This document shows positions 30,253 to 39,301 of a DNA stretch of 64,000 bases, piece by piece (the first letter of the stretch is position 1; each line of letters opens with the position of its first letter). The stretch lies in the NCBI RefSeq assembly GCF_029581275.1, contig NZ_CP120742.1:1028501-1092500 (forward strand). The letters run 5' to 3'. A program made the translations under genes and the position numbers. The notes beneath the pieces were generated by a model. It was given only the letters and a program-made list of their open reading frames with translations, had not been told where the DNA came from and did no database searches. The stretch comes from Micromonospora sp. WMMD1155. GTDB taxonomy: Bacteria; Actinomycetota; Actinomycetes; Mycobacteriales; Micromonosporaceae.

Positions 30253-31041
30253 TTAGGAGAAGAGGCCTCGGCGGGACAGGGACTGGCGGAGCCAGTTGTC
30301 GAGTTCGACGGTCCAGTCGGTACGGTCGGCGGTGGCGTAATCCACGGTGAACCGGCCGAACGCGTCCCGGCCCTCGGTGAAGACACCGCCGCGCTTGTCG
30401 ACCTCCAGGATCACCTGCATCTGCTGCGCATCCGCGACGAAGGTGACCTCCAACTGGTTGATCGAGCGGGCGTACTGCGGCGCCGGGTTGAACTCGATCT
30501 CCTGGTAGAACGGCAACGTCTGCCGTACCCCGTAGATGTGCCCCCGTTCCACGTCGGCGCGGGCGAACCGGAAGCCCAGTCGCAGCAACGCGTCGAGCAG
30601 TCGCTCCTGCGCCGGCAGAGGGCGCACCGACACGGCGTCCAGGTCACCCTTGTCGACCGCGCGGGCGACCTCCAACTCGGTACGCAGACCCATCGTCATG
30701 CCGTGCAGGTGCTGCCCGTACAGCTCGGTGACCGGTGTCTCCCACGGCACGGCGAAGCGGAACGGAATGTCGTGGCGTTGCCCCGGCTCCAGCCGGAACG
30801 CGCCGGTGATCTGCTGGCGGTGGAACTCCTGGGTGGTGTCGTAGTCGCTGTCGCCACTCTCCACCTCGACCCGGGTGACCAGGCCGAGGCTCACCTGGTC
30901 GATGTCGACCTGGTGGTCGCCGCCGACCACCTGGATCCGGCCCTCCAGTCGGCCGCCCGGGCGGCAGTTCGGGTCGGCCAGCACCGTCTCCACCGACGGG
31001 CCGCCGACGCCCATCGCCTTCATGAGCCGTTTGAAGACCAC
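30253..31041 (-). CDS. Spo0M/SpoOM-family arrestin-like protein
   Basis: 262 aa from GTG 31041 with GGAGG 5 bases upstream; ATG 31053 is an alternative. The protein has the family start [20 protein letters not shown], then a two-lobed beta-sandwich (arrestin-like) with [15 protein letters not shown] and [20 protein letters not shown]. In Bacillus Spo0M modulates sporulation entry; actinobacterial roles are little known. It is divergent from sigB, sharing a 232-base promoter region. Confidence 0.88.
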   Translation of the reverse strand: MVFKRLMKAMGVGGPSVETVLADPNCRPGGRLEGRIQVVGGDHQVDIDQVSLGLVTRVEVESGDSDYDTTQEFHRQQITGAFRLEPGQRHDIPFRFAVPWETPVTELYGQHLHGMTMGLRTELEVARAVDKGDLDAVSVRPLPAQERLLDALLRLGFRFARADVERGHIYGVRQTLPFYQEIEFNPAPQYARSINQLEVTFVADAQQMQVILEVDKRGGVFTEGRDAFGRFTVDYATADRTDWTVELDNWLRQSLSRRGLFS

Positions 31042-31273
31042 GCCGTCCTCCATCTGTCGTCCTCGCCGACCCGAGTCGGCCGACCGTCCGCAACGTAACC
31101 GTGGCGGGCAACCGCACACCCGGGCGACACACCGCACCAGCGACCCGACCCGATTCCTGTCGGGTGCCCGATCGCCTCACTCCCGTTTTACGCCCCGCCC
31201 GCCAAGCTGTGTCTCACACCGGCACCGCTGGGCCGGAGACACGGCACAGACGTGGAAACGGGGAGAGACAGAG

Positions 31274-32290
31274 ATGGTCCTGCAGATGACGGAACACCGG
31301 ACGCGCCCAGCCACCACGACCGACACCGACGGGACCTCGGAGGTCCTCGTCGACCTGGACGCCACCGACGAGCGTGGCATCTCCACCGACCTGGTCCGGG
31401 CGTACCTCAACGGGATCGGCCGGACGAAGCTGCTGACCGCCGCGCAGGAGGTCGACCTGGCCCGGCGGATCGAGGCGGGGTTGTTCGCCGACGAGAAGCT
31501 CGCCACCTGCACCCCGGTCTCCGCCGAGCTGCGGGCCGACCTGGAGCTGATCGTCGCGGAGGGCCGCGCCGCTAAGGACCACCTGTTGGAGGCGAACCTG
31601 CGGCTGGTGGTCAGCATCGCCAAGCGCTACACCGGTCGCGGCATGGCGTTCCTGGATCTGATCCAGGAGGGCAACCTGGGTCTGATCCGCGCGGTGGAGA
31701 AGTTCGACTACGCCAAGGGCTACAAGTTCTCCACGTACGCGACGTGGTGGATCCGGCAGGCGATCACCCGCGCGATGGCTGACCAGGCCCGCACGATCCG
31801 CATCCCGGTGCACATGGTGGAGCAGGTCAACCGGATGGTCCGTGCCCGCCGCGAGCTGTCGGTGACGCTGGGACGCGAGCCCACTGTCAGCGAGGTCGCC
31901 CGCGCCCTGGAGATCCCCGAGATCCAGGTCATCGAGTTGATCTCCTACGACCGGGAGCCGGTCAGCCTGGACCAGGCCGTCGGCGACGACGGCGAGAGCG
32001 CGCTCGGTGACTTCGTGGCCTCGGTGGATCCGCGTACCGAGCCGGGTGACGCCGCCGCCCAGGGTGAGCTGCGCAACGAGGTCAGCGTCGTGCTGGCCAC
32101 CCTGTCCCAGCGGGAGCAGGCGGTCATCCGACTCCGGTTCGGTCTCGACGACGGCCGGCAGCGCACGCTGGACGAGGTCGGACGGGAGTTCGGGCTGTCC
32201 CGGGAGCGGATCCGGCAGATCGAGAAGGTGACGCTGCTGAAGCTGCGCGCACCGGAGCGGGCCCAGCGCCTGGAGGCGTACGCCTGCTGA
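31274..32290 (+). CDS. sigB: SigB-type principal-like sigma factor
   Basis: 338 aa from ATG 31274 with GGGGAGAGA upstream; ATG 31286 (MTEHRT) is an alternative. It has regions 1.2 to 4 but not the long N-terminal extension of Sig[49 protein letters not shown] and [18 protein letters not shown]. In mycobacteria SigB serves stress and stationary phase and sits next to ideR; here a 5-kb segment separates them. The DNA of regions 2-3 is close to that of sigA, showing paralogy. Confidence 0.95.
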   Translation: MVLQMTEHRTRPATTTDTDGTSEVLVDLDATDERGISTDLVRAYLNGIGRTKLLTAAQEVDLARRIEAGLFADEKLATCTPVSAELRADLELIVAEGRAAKDHLLEANLRLVVSIAKRYTGRGMAFLDLIQEGNLGLIRAVEKFDYAKGYKFSTYATWWIRQAITRAMADQARTIRIPVHMVEQVNRMVRARRELSVTLGREPTVSEVARALEIPEIQVIELISYDREPVSLDQAVGDDGESALGDFVASVDPRTEPGDAAAQGELRNEVSVVLATLSQREQAVIRLRFGLDDGRQRTLDEVGREFGLSRERIRQIEKVTLLKLRAPERAQRLEAYAC

Positions 32291-32303
32291 CGCGCCCGGT
32301 TCC

Positions 32304-32340
32304 CTCGGAAGACCCTGGCGGTTCGCCGGGGTCTTCCGAG
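32304..32340 (+). terminator. Hairpin terminator after sigB
   Basis: CTCGGAAGACCC at 32304-32315 pairs with GGGTCTTCCGAG at 32329-32340 across a short GC-rich loop. There is no T run. Confidence 0.7.
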
Positions 32341-32391
32341 CCGTCGGGGTGTTTGACTGGGGAGCTGTTGAGCGACGCGAGGAGGGCGACG

Positions 32392-32799
32392 ATGAACTGG
32401 ACGTTGGAAGTGGTGATCGTGCCGGTCTCCGATGTGGACCGGGCGAAGACGTTCTACGCCGACCAGCTCGGCTTCACCGTCGATCACGACACCGTGATCA
32501 GCGACGAGGCGCGCATCGTCCAGCTCACGCCGCCCGGCTCCGGCTGCTCGATCGTGATCGGCGAGGGCGTCGTCCCGGAGATGCCACCGGGCTCGCTCAA
32601 GGGCCTGCAACTGGTGGTGCCCGACATCGAGCGGGCCCACGCGGAGTTGGTCGACCGTGGCGTGCAGGTCAGCGACGTCCAGGTGGTGGGCCGTAATCCT
32701 CGGCCGGTGCCGGAGCCACTGGACAACGTGGGGTTCGTCTTCTTCAGCGACCCGGACGGCAACTCCTGGGCCGTCCAACAGATCTCCAGCCGCGCCTGA
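32392..32799 (+). CDS. VOC-superfamily (glyoxalase-like) protein
   Basis: 135 aa from ATG 32392 with GGAGGG. The two beta-alpha-beta-beta-beta modules of a VOC protein are visible: VVIVPVSDVDRAKTFYADQ with LGFTVDHD, then LVVPDIERAHAELVDRGVQV and GFVFFSDPDGNSWAVQQI. Family members bind a metal in dioxygenases, glyoxalases or resistance proteins; the substrate cannot be told. Confidence 0.9.
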   Translation: MNWTLEVVIVPVSDVDRAKTFYADQLGFTVDHDTVISDEARIVQLTPPGSGCSIVIGEGVVPEMPPGSLKGLQLVVPDIERAHAELVDRGVQVSDVQVVGRNPRPVPEPLDNVGFVFFSDPDGNSWAVQQISSRA

Positions 32800-32809
32800 C
32801 CGGCCGCGT

Positions 32810-35365
32810 TCAGAGTCTTCGGGGGCCGGTGTCCGGGCGGGCGGCGACGCCGCCCACCCGCACCTGGGCGTGCAGGACCGAGATGCCTCCCGGCCGCGCC
32901 AGCACCGGGTTGAGGGTCAACGAGCGCACCCGGGGCTGCTCGTCGGCGAGTCGACCCACCCGCAGCAGCAGGTCGGCCAGGGCCGCCCGGTCGACCGGTG
33001 CGGCACCCCGGTGCCCGCGCAGCAACGGCGCCGCCCGGGGCTCGTCGACCAGTTCGGTCGCGTCCGTGTCGGTCAGCGGAACCGCCCGCCAGGCCCGATC
33101 GCCCAGCAGTTCGGTGGCGACCCCACCGAGGCCGAAGCCGACCACCGGCCCGAACGCCGGATCCCCCACCACCTCCACCACGCAGGCCACCCCCGGCGGC
33201 ACCATCGGCTGGACCAGCGCCTCCGCGCCGAAGGCCGCCGCCAGCTCGGCGTACGCGCGACGCACCGTCGGCTCGTCGGGCAGGTCGAGCCGGACCGCAC
33301 CGAGGTCGAGCCGGTGCCGCAACCCGGGGGCGGCCGCCTTGAGGGCCACCGGGAAGCCCAGCCGGACCGCCGCGTCGACCGCCGCGTCGACCGAGTCGAC
33401 TGTCACCGAGGCCACCACATCGATGCCGTACGCGGCCAGCAGCGCACCCGGATCGGTGCCGTCGGCGCGGAGCGCGGCCTGCGCGGCGGCCCGGTCGACG
33501 CCGGGCAACTCGGGGGCGATCCCGGGCGGACGGCGTAACCACTCCGCGTAGCGGTGCACCCGGGCGAGGGCGCGTACCGCCTCCTCCACGCCCCCGTACG
33601 CGGGCACGCCCGGCGGCAGCCGCCCGACCAGGAACGTCGCCACTGTCGGCTTGCCCAGTGCCAGGGCGGCGGGCAGCGCGGCGGTCACGTCGGCGTCCAC
33701 ATCGGTCAGCTGCCCGGGCAGCGGCGGGGCGAAGACCACCACCAGGGCGTCCACCCGGTCGTCGTCGGCCGTCTCGGCGAGAGCGGCGGCGAACTCGGCG
33801 GCACCGGCGCTCGGCCCCACGTCGCGGGGGTAACCGTCGGCCACGGTGAGGCCCTGCCCGACGCAGGCGGTGGCGGCCAGGCCGGTCAGAGCCGAGGAGT
33901 TGCCGACCACGCCGACCCGCCCGCCCGCCGGCAACGGCTGGTTCGCCAGCAGCACGCCCACGTCGAGCAGCTCCGGCACGGTGTCCACCCGGATCACGCC
34001 GGACTGGGCGAAGAGCGCGGCCACCGCCACCTCGTCCGGCCCGGCGGCATCACCGACCCCGACCGGGCGGGCCGGTGAGGCGAGCGCGACGACAGGTTTG
34101 GCGCGGCCGATCCGCCGGGCCAACCGGGCGAACTTACGCGGGTTACCGAAGGTCTCCAGGTACAACATGATCACGTCGGTGCCGGGGTCGTCCTGCCAGT
34201 ACTGGAGGAGGTCGTTACCGGAGACGTCGGCCCGGTTTCCGGCCGAGACGAAACTGGACAGCCCGAGGCCACGCCGGTCCGCCTCGGCGAGCAACGCCAC
34301 CCCGAACGCGCCGGACTGGCTGAAGATGCCCACCCGTCCAGCCGGCGGCAGTGCCGGGGAGAGGGTGGCGTTGAGGCGTACCGTCGGGTCGGTGTTGGCC
34401 ACGCCCAGGCAGTTCGGGCCGATCACCCGCATGCCCGCCGCGTGTGCCGCGCGGACCAGCGCCCGTTGCGTGGCCGCGCCCTCGGCGCCGGCCTCCGCGA
34501 AGCCGGCGGAGATGACCACCAGGCCGTGCACCCCCGCCGCGGCGGCGTCGGCGACCACCGCGGTCGCCGCCTCCGGCGGGACCGCCACCACCGCCAGGTC
34601 CACCGGGGTCCCGGCCTCGACCGCCGAGGGGTACGCGGGCAGGCCGGCCACCGTCGACGCGCTCGGGTGCACCGGCACGACCGCCCCGGTGAACCCGCCG
34701 TCGCGCAGGTGCCCGAGGACCGCCGCGCCGACGCCCTGACCGGTGGCGCTGGCACCGTAGACGGCGATGCCCCGAGGGGCGAGCAGCCGGGCGATCGAGC
34801 GGGCCTCGGTGCGGTGCTCCCGGCCGCGCTGCACCTCCAGGGTCGCCTCGGTGGGCGCGATCGGGAAGCTCAGGTGCACCACGCCGTCGGCGTACTCGCG
34901 CTGGACCTGGTAGCCGAAGTCGGCGAAGACGCGCAGCATCGTCCCGTTGGCCGGTAACACCTCCGCGACGAAGCTCATGATGTCGTTGCGGCGGGCGGCG
35001 TCGGCCAGGTGCTCCATCAGCACCGAGCCGATGCCCCGCCCCTGGTAGGCGTCCTCCACCACGAAGGCCACCTCCGCCTCCGGGGCCTGCGGGCCCAGCC
35101 GCTCGTACCGGCCGACGGCCACGATCCGGCCGGCGGCCACCACCACGAACGCCTCCCGGTCGCGGTGGTCGACGGTGACGAAACGGATCAGATCCCGTTC
35201 CGGAATGCGCGGGTACGGCGAGAAGTAGCGCAGGTAGCGGGTGCGCTCGGAGAACCGGCTGTGCATCGCCACGATGCCCGGTGCGTCGGTCGGGTCGATC
35301 GGTCGCAACTGGACCGTGCTGCCGTCGCTGAGCAGCACGTCCACCGGTTGGTCCACGGTCGTCAC
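32810..35365 (-). CDS. Bifunctional GNAT acetyltransferase / ADP-forming acyl-CoA synthetase-like protein
   Basis: 851 aa. Residues about 15-175 are a GNAT domain (acetyl-CoA loop DAYQGRGIGSVLMEHL). Then come a CoA-binding Rossmann domain (RGIAVYGASATGQGVGAAVLG), a succinyl-CoA ligase-like flavodoxin domain (GIFSQSGAFGVALL) and a C-terminal ATP-grasp-like part (LGFPVALKAAAPGLRHR). Proteins of this type act as lysine acetyltransferases (Pat) that silence acyl-CoA synthetases; here GNAT is N-terminal. It starts 14 bases after acuC, a deacetylase gene, so modification and reversal are probably co-expressed. The target is unknown. Confidence 0.92.
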   Translation of the reverse strand: MTTVDQPVDVLLSDGSTVQLRPIDPTDAPGIVAMHSRFSERTRYLRYFSPYPRIPERDLIRFVTVDHRDREAFVVVAAGRIVAVGRYERLGPQAPEAEVAFVVEDAYQGRGIGSVLMEHLADAARRNDIMSFVAEVLPANGTMLRVFADFGYQVQREYADGVVHLSFPIAPTEATLEVQRGREHRTEARSIARLLAPRGIAVYGASATGQGVGAAVLGHLRDGGFTGAVVPVHPSASTVAGLPAYPSAVEAGTPVDLAVVAVPPEAATAVVADAAAAGVHGLVVISAGFAEAGAEGAATQRALVRAAHAAGMRVIGPNCLGVANTDPTVRLNATLSPALPPAGRVGIFSQSGAFGVALLAEADRRGLGLSSFVSAGNRADVSGNDLLQYWQDDPGTDVIMLYLETFGNPRKFARLARRIGRAKPVVALASPARPVGVGDAAGPDEVAVAALFAQSGVIRVDTVPELLDVGVLLANQPLPAGGRVGVVGNSSALTGLAATACVGQGLTVADGYPRDVGPSAGAAEFAAALAETADDDRVDALVVVFAPPLPGQLTDVDADVTAALPAALALGKPTVATFLVGRLPPGVPAYGGVEEAVRALARVHRYAEWLRRPPGIAPELPGVDRAAAQAALRADGTDPGALLAAYGIDVVASVTVDSVDAAVDAAVRLGFPVALKAAAPGLRHRLDLGAVRLDLPDEPTVRRAYAELAAAFGAEALVQPMVPPGVACVVEVVGDPAFGPVVGFGLGGVATELLGDRAWRAVPLTDTDATELVDEPRAAPLLRGHRGAAPVDRAALADLLLRVGRLADEQPRVRSLTLNPVLARPGGISVLHAQVRVGGVAARPDTGPRRL

Positions 35366-35379
35366 CGGAACGGCCCGGC

Positions 35380-36561
35380 TCAGTCCCGTGGGTCGTGCGG
35401 GTCGAGCCCGAGCAGCGGGAAGACCGTCTTGCGGGTGGCCGCGATCGCCCGGTCCACCGCGTTGGGCTCACCGGTCGGCTGCCACGGCTCGTACGACGGG
35501 TCCGCGTCGTCGGTCATCCGCAGCGGCACCTCGCGGCCCAGACGACGGGAGGCGACCAGGCTCCGCCACCCGGGTGGGGTGAGCGTGGCCGGGTCGATCG
35601 GCGCGCCGGTGGCCACCGCCAGCAGGTGACTCCAGGCCCGGGGCACCACCTCGACCAGCGCGTACCCGCCGCCGCCGGTGGCGACCCAGCGACCGTCGCA
35701 GAGCTCGTCGGCGAGTGCGCGCATCGCCAGGTAGGTGGCCCGCTGCCCGTCCACGGTCAGGTTCAGGTCGGCGAGTGGATCCAACCGGTGCCCGTCCGCG
35801 CCGCACTGGGTGACCAGCACCTGCGGCCGGAACGCGCGCAGCACCGACGGCACGATCGCGTGGAAGGCACGCTGCCAGGCGCTGTCGTCGACACCCGGGG
35901 GCAACGGCATGTTGACGGCGGTGCCCTGCGCGCCCGGCCCACCCGTCTCGTCCGCGAAACCGGTGCCCGGGAAGAGCGCCAGCGGGGTCTCGTGCAGGCT
36001 GACCGTCAGCACCCTGGGGTCGTCCCAGAAGACCTGCTGCACCCCGTCGCCGTGGTGCACGTCGACGTCCACGTACGCGATCCGCTCGGCACCGAGGGCG
36101 AGCAGGTGGGCGATGGCCACCGCGGGGTCGTTGTAGACACAGAAGCCGGAGGCCCGCGCGGGCATCGCGTGGTGCAGCCCACCTGCCACGTTGACCGCCC
36201 GCCGCGCCTCCCCGCGCCAAACCGCCTCGGCGGCGGCCACCGTCGCTCCGGCGATCAACGCGCTCGACTCGTGCATCCCCTCGAACACCGGGTTGTCCGA
36301 GCTGCCCAGCCCGTATCCGGCGAACAGCGGGTCGCGCGGCGCGGCGCGCACCGCGGCCAGGTAGGCGGGGTCGTGCACGCGGGTGAGCACCGCGTCGTCG
36401 GCCATCTCCGGTTTGACCACGCGCACCCCGGGACGATCCAGGACGCCCAGCTCACGGGCGAGCGCGACGGTCAACTCCACCCGGACCGGATCGAGTGGAT
36501 GGTCGCCCATGTCGTAGGCGAGCAGCGACTCGTCCCACACCACCACCGTGTCGTCGGACAT
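35380..36561 (-). CDS. acuC: AcuC-like class I/II histone deacetylase-family protein
   Basis: 393 aa from the ATG at 36559-36561. Zinc-dependent deacetylase motifs: GGLHHAMPARASGFCVYND, YVDVDVHHGDGVQQVFW (metal Asp and His), HLFPGTG-like ALFPGTGF and GADGHRLDPLADLNLT (second metal Asp), plus GGGGYAL near the end with the usual Tyr. AcuC in Bacillus deacetylates acetyl-CoA synthetase. Upstream of the GNAT/synthetase-like gene, it forms an acetylation on/off pair. Confidence 0.94.
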   Translation of the reverse strand: MSDDTVVVWDESLLAYDMGDHPLDPVRVELTVALARELGVLDRPGVRVVKPEMADDAVLTRVHDPAYLAAVRAAPRDPLFAGYGLGSSDNPVFEGMHESSALIAGATVAAAEAVWRGEARRAVNVAGGLHHAMPARASGFCVYNDPAVAIAHLLALGAERIAYVDVDVHHGDGVQQVFWDDPRVLTVSLHETPLALFPGTGFADETGGPGAQGTAVNMPLPPGVDDSAWQRAFHAIVPSVLRAFRPQVLVTQCGADGHRLDPLADLNLTVDGQRATYLAMRALADELCDGRWVATGGGGYALVEVVPRAWSHLLAVATGAPIDPATLTPPGWRSLVASRRLGREVPLRMTDDADPSYEPWQPTGEPNAVDRAIAATRKTVFPLLGLDPHDPRD

Positions 36562-36609
36562 GAGCCCATCGTCGCACGGGGACCGCGGCCGGCCCACCGC
36601 ACGCGCTGG

Positions 36610-37470
36610 TCAACGGCCAGGTGTCTGCCCGACGGCGACCGGGCGAGCCGGATCGGCCACCCAGTTGCTCCACGATCCGACGTAGAGCGCCGCATCAGTG
36701 CGGCCCCCCAGGTGCAGCGCGAGCACCGCCTGCGCGGCGGTCACCCCGGAGCCGCAGTACGCCCCGACGGTCCGCGCCCCGGTCACCCCGGCGGCGGCGA
36801 ACCGCTCGCTCAACACGTCGGCGGCCGGGAAGCGCCCGTCCGGGCCGACGTACTCACCGGCGGGCAGGTTGACCGCGCCCGGCACGTGCCCGGCGACCGG
36901 ATCGATCGGCTCCACCTCACCCCGGTAGCGGGGAGCCGCCCGTACGTCGAGCAGCACGGCGTCGTCCGTGTCGGCCAACGCGGCGGCCTGCTCCGCGTCG
37001 AGGACCGGAAGCCCACCGGGACGCACCACGACGTCGCCGGGAGTCGGACTCGGCGTCTCGGTGGAGACGGGCAGACCGGCGGCGACCCAGGCCGGGTAGC
37101 CACCGTGCAGCACGCTCACCGGACGGTGTCCCGCCCAGCGCAACGTCCACCAGGCCCGCGCGGCGGCCATGCCGTCGCCGCCGTCGTACACCACGACGGG
37201 GTGACCGGCCCGGACGCCGGCAGCCCGGAGCCCGGCCTGCAAGGCCGCCGGGTCGGGAAGAGGGTGTCGACCGCCGACGCCCGGCGCACCGCAGAGCACG
37301 GTGTCCAGGTCGACGAAGACCGCGCCGGGCAGGTGGCCGGCGAGGTGGTCGTCGCGGCCGGGCGGGCCGACGAGCCGCCAGCGGACGTCGAGCACGGTGG
37401 GCGGGTCGACGTCGTCGAGAGCGGCGGCGAGCCGGTCGACCTCGACCAACGGCTCCTGGGGACCGGACAT
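36610..37470 (-). CDS. Thiosulfate/3-mercaptopyruvate sulfurtransferase (two rhodanese domains)
   Basis: 286 aa from ATG 37470 (MSGPQEPLVEV); ATG 37479 is also possible. It has two rhodanese domains: an inactive N-terminal one (TVLDVRWRLVG, HLPGAVFVDLD) and a catalytic one with CGSGVTA in YCGSGVTAAQAVLALHL; the loop type resembles 3-mercaptopyruvate sulfurtransferases. It moves sulfane sulfur to cyanide or thiols. It ends 48 bases before acuC and may be in the same transcript. Confidence 0.93.
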   Translation of the reverse strand: MSGPQEPLVEVDRLAAALDDVDPPTVLDVRWRLVGPPGRDDHLAGHLPGAVFVDLDTVLCGAPGVGGRHPLPDPAALQAGLRAAGVRAGHPVVVYDGGDGMAAARAWWTLRWAGHRPVSVLHGGYPAWVAAGLPVSTETPSPTPGDVVVRPGGLPVLDAEQAAALADTDDAVLLDVRAAPRYRGEVEPIDPVAGHVPGAVNLPAGEYVGPDGRFPAADVLSERFAAAGVTGARTVGAYCGSGVTAAQAVLALHLGGRTDAALYVGSWSNWVADPARPVAVGQTPGR

Positions 37471-37539
37471 GGCGACCATCAAACACCATCCGTGTCGACG
37501 GCACGCGGTTCGGCGGCGGTCGTCAGTCGTTCACCGAGG

Positions 37540-37545
37540 TAATAT
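37540..37545 (+). promoter_or_regulatory. -10 box (TAATAT) for ideR
   Basis: TAATAT lies 26 bases before the ideR ATG in an AT-richer patch, giving a start site near 37552. No clear iron box is seen around it. Confidence 0.45.
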
Positions 37546-37570
37546 CGTGCACCGGAGGGCCGCTGACGTT

Positions 37571-38260
37571 ATGAAGTCTCACGACCTGGTCGACACGACC
37601 GAAATGTACCTGCGCACCATCCTCGAACTGGAAGAGGAGGGGGTGCCGCCGCTGCGTGCCCGCATCGCCGAGCGGCTACGACAGAGCGGCCCCACCGTGA
37701 GCCAGACCGTCGCCCGGATGGAGCGCGACGGCCTGCTCACCGTCGAGGGTGACCGACACCTCACCCTCACCGCGCTGGGTCGCGGCACGGCCGTGTCCGT
37801 GATGCGCAAGCACCGCCTCGCCGAGCTGCTGCTGGTCAACGTCATCGGGATGCCCTACGAGGAGGCCCACGAGGAGGCCTGCCGCTGGGAGCACGTGATG
37901 AGCGACGCCGTGGAGAAGCGGGTCTACGACCTGCTCAACCGGCCGACCCGCTCCCCGTACGGCAACCCGATCCCGGGTCTGGAAGAGCTGGGCTCACCGG
38001 AGGCGGAGACCACCGCGGCCGTCGAGGGTGAGCGCAACCTGGCCTTCCCGGGCCTCTCCGGGCCGGTCGTGGTCCGCCGGATCTGCGAGAGCGTGCAGAC
38101 CGACGGTGACGTGCTGCGTCAACTGCACGCCGCCGGTGTCGACCCGGGCGCGACGGTGACCGTGGCGCAGGAGCGCGACGGGGTCTCCATCGACCGATCC
38201 GGCGACCGGGTGCGACTGCCCCGCGAGGTCGCCTCCCGGGTCTTCGTCGCCGCCAACTGA
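37571..38260 (+). CDS. ideR: Iron-dependent repressor, DtxR family
   Basis: 229 aa. The N-terminus DLVDTTEMYLRTILELEEEG and the winged helix (RIAERLRQSGPTVSQTVARM) match mycobacterial IdeR closely. The metal-site residues are kept in HRLAELLLVNVIGMPYEEAHEEACRWEHVMS (Glu, Cys, His), and the C-terminal SH3-like domain is present. With Fe2+ it represses siderophore and uptake genes and limits oxidative damage. ATG 37571 has GGAGG 12 bases upstream. Confidence 0.95.
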   Translation: MKSHDLVDTTEMYLRTILELEEEGVPPLRARIAERLRQSGPTVSQTVARMERDGLLTVEGDRHLTLTALGRGTAVSVMRKHRLAELLLVNVIGMPYEEAHEEACRWEHVMSDAVEKRVYDLLNRPTRSPYGNPIPGLEELGSPEAETTAAVEGERNLAFPGLSGPVVVRRICESVQTDGDVLRQLHAAGVDPGATVTVAQERDGVSIDRSGDRVRLPREVASRVFVAAN

Positions 38261-38269
38261 CCAACCAGC

Positions 38270-38295
38270 CACCCGGGCGTCACAGCGCCCGGGTG
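38270..38295. terminator. Hairpin between ideR and the lipoprotein gene
   Basis: CACCCGGGCG at 38270-38279 pairs with CGCCCGGGTG at 38286-38295 over a 6-base loop. It overlaps the stop codon of the convergent gene. Confidence 0.7.
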
Positions 38296-38828
38296 TTCAC
38301 CTTCTTCGCCAGCGCGGTCAGGTCACCGGTCAGCTTCTCCACCGTCGAGCGTTCGCTGCCCCGGGCCGACGTCCAGCTCACCGTGGCCAACCGCCCGTCG
38401 GTGGCCAGCCAACCCACCTCGGCGACCGGCCCACGCCCGCTCGCGGCGGCGAGGGTACGCCGGTACGCCTGCTGGCCCAGCCCGGTGACCTTCGCCGCCT
38501 TGTCGGGCACCACGTCCGCGCCGAAGGTCGTCTTGTCGACCGTGGTCTCCGACACAGTCAACGTCAGCTCCGGCAGCGTCGCTCCCGTGGCCCGGACCAC
38601 GCAGGTGTGCGTGTCGCCCTGTTCGCTGGCCGCCGCCACGTCGAAGCGCACCTTGACCGTCTCTTCGATCACCGTGAAGTCCAGCAGTCGGCAGGCCCCG
38701 CCCGAGGAGGCAGCCGCCACGTCCACCGCGATCGGCACCGGCGGCGGCACCGCCACCGGCTCGGCCTCGGCGGCGCACCCGCTCACCAGCAGCCCCGTCA
38801 CCCCGGCGACCACGATCCGCCCGCGCAC
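38280..38828 (-). CDS. Putative lipoprotein, DUF3558-like
   Basis: 182 aa from GTG 38828. A signal peptide with a proper lipobox (LLVSGC, Cys18) is followed by a Pro/Val-rich linker and a small domain with two cysteines (GGACRLLD and HTCVVR) and a final basic segment. The pattern resembles DUF3558-type actinobacterial lipoproteins. Function unknown; exported and lipid-anchored. Confidence 0.8.
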   Translation of the reverse strand: MRGRIVVAGVTGLLVSGCAAEAEPVAVPPPVPIAVDVAAASSGGACRLLDFTVIEETVKVRFDVAAASEQGDTHTCVVRATGATLPELTLTVSETTVDKTTFGADVVPDKAAKVTGLGQQAYRRTLAAASGRGPVAEVGWLATDGRLATVSWTSARGSERSTVEKLTGDLTALAKKVNTRAL

Positions 38829-38927
38829 GTCCCACCCTCTCGCCGACCGACGGCGGAAACGCGCCCGCCGGATGTCCGTCGGAAACCGTACGGGGTGTCC
38901 GGGTCGGGCGGAAGCCCTCGTTTACGC

Positions 38928-39182
38928 CTATCCGGACGGTGGATCGTCCACGTACGGGCAGTGTCGGCAGCCTCGCCCGCAGCAGGTGCCGCGACGGGCC
39001 AGGAAACCGGCGCTGAGGACGAACAGCCCACTCGCCGGGTCGAGGTAACCGGCCTCGTCGGCGGCGAGCGCCGCGTCGTGCGCGGCGAGGATCCGGGCCC
39101 GGTCGGGGTGCTCCGGCGACAGGCGGGACGGGTGCGGCTCGGTGAGCGGCCGGCCGGCCAGGGGTTTCCGCTCTCCGGTCAC
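38928..39182 (-). CDS. DUF5522 small protein with C-terminal Cys cluster
   Basis: 84 aa. A basic, Pro-rich start, the segment LDPASGLFVLSAGFLARRG and a cysteine cluster CCGRGCRHCPY resemble DUF5522 proteins. The four Cys may bind a metal or an iron-sulfur cluster. Function unknown. Confidence 0.8.
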   Translation of the reverse strand: MTGERKPLAGRPLTEPHPSRLSPEHPDRARILAAHDAALAADEAGYLDPASGLFVLSAGFLARRGTCCGRGCRHCPYVDDPPSG

Positions 39183-39301
39183 CGCCGCAGTCTAGGGACA
39201 GGCCCTCCTCGGTGACGGGACAGGACCGAGATGTGGTTGGTCGAACGCAGGGCGGTCCGGATCGGTTCTCACGGACCGCGGTGTTCTGGAATGGTGCGCT
39301 C

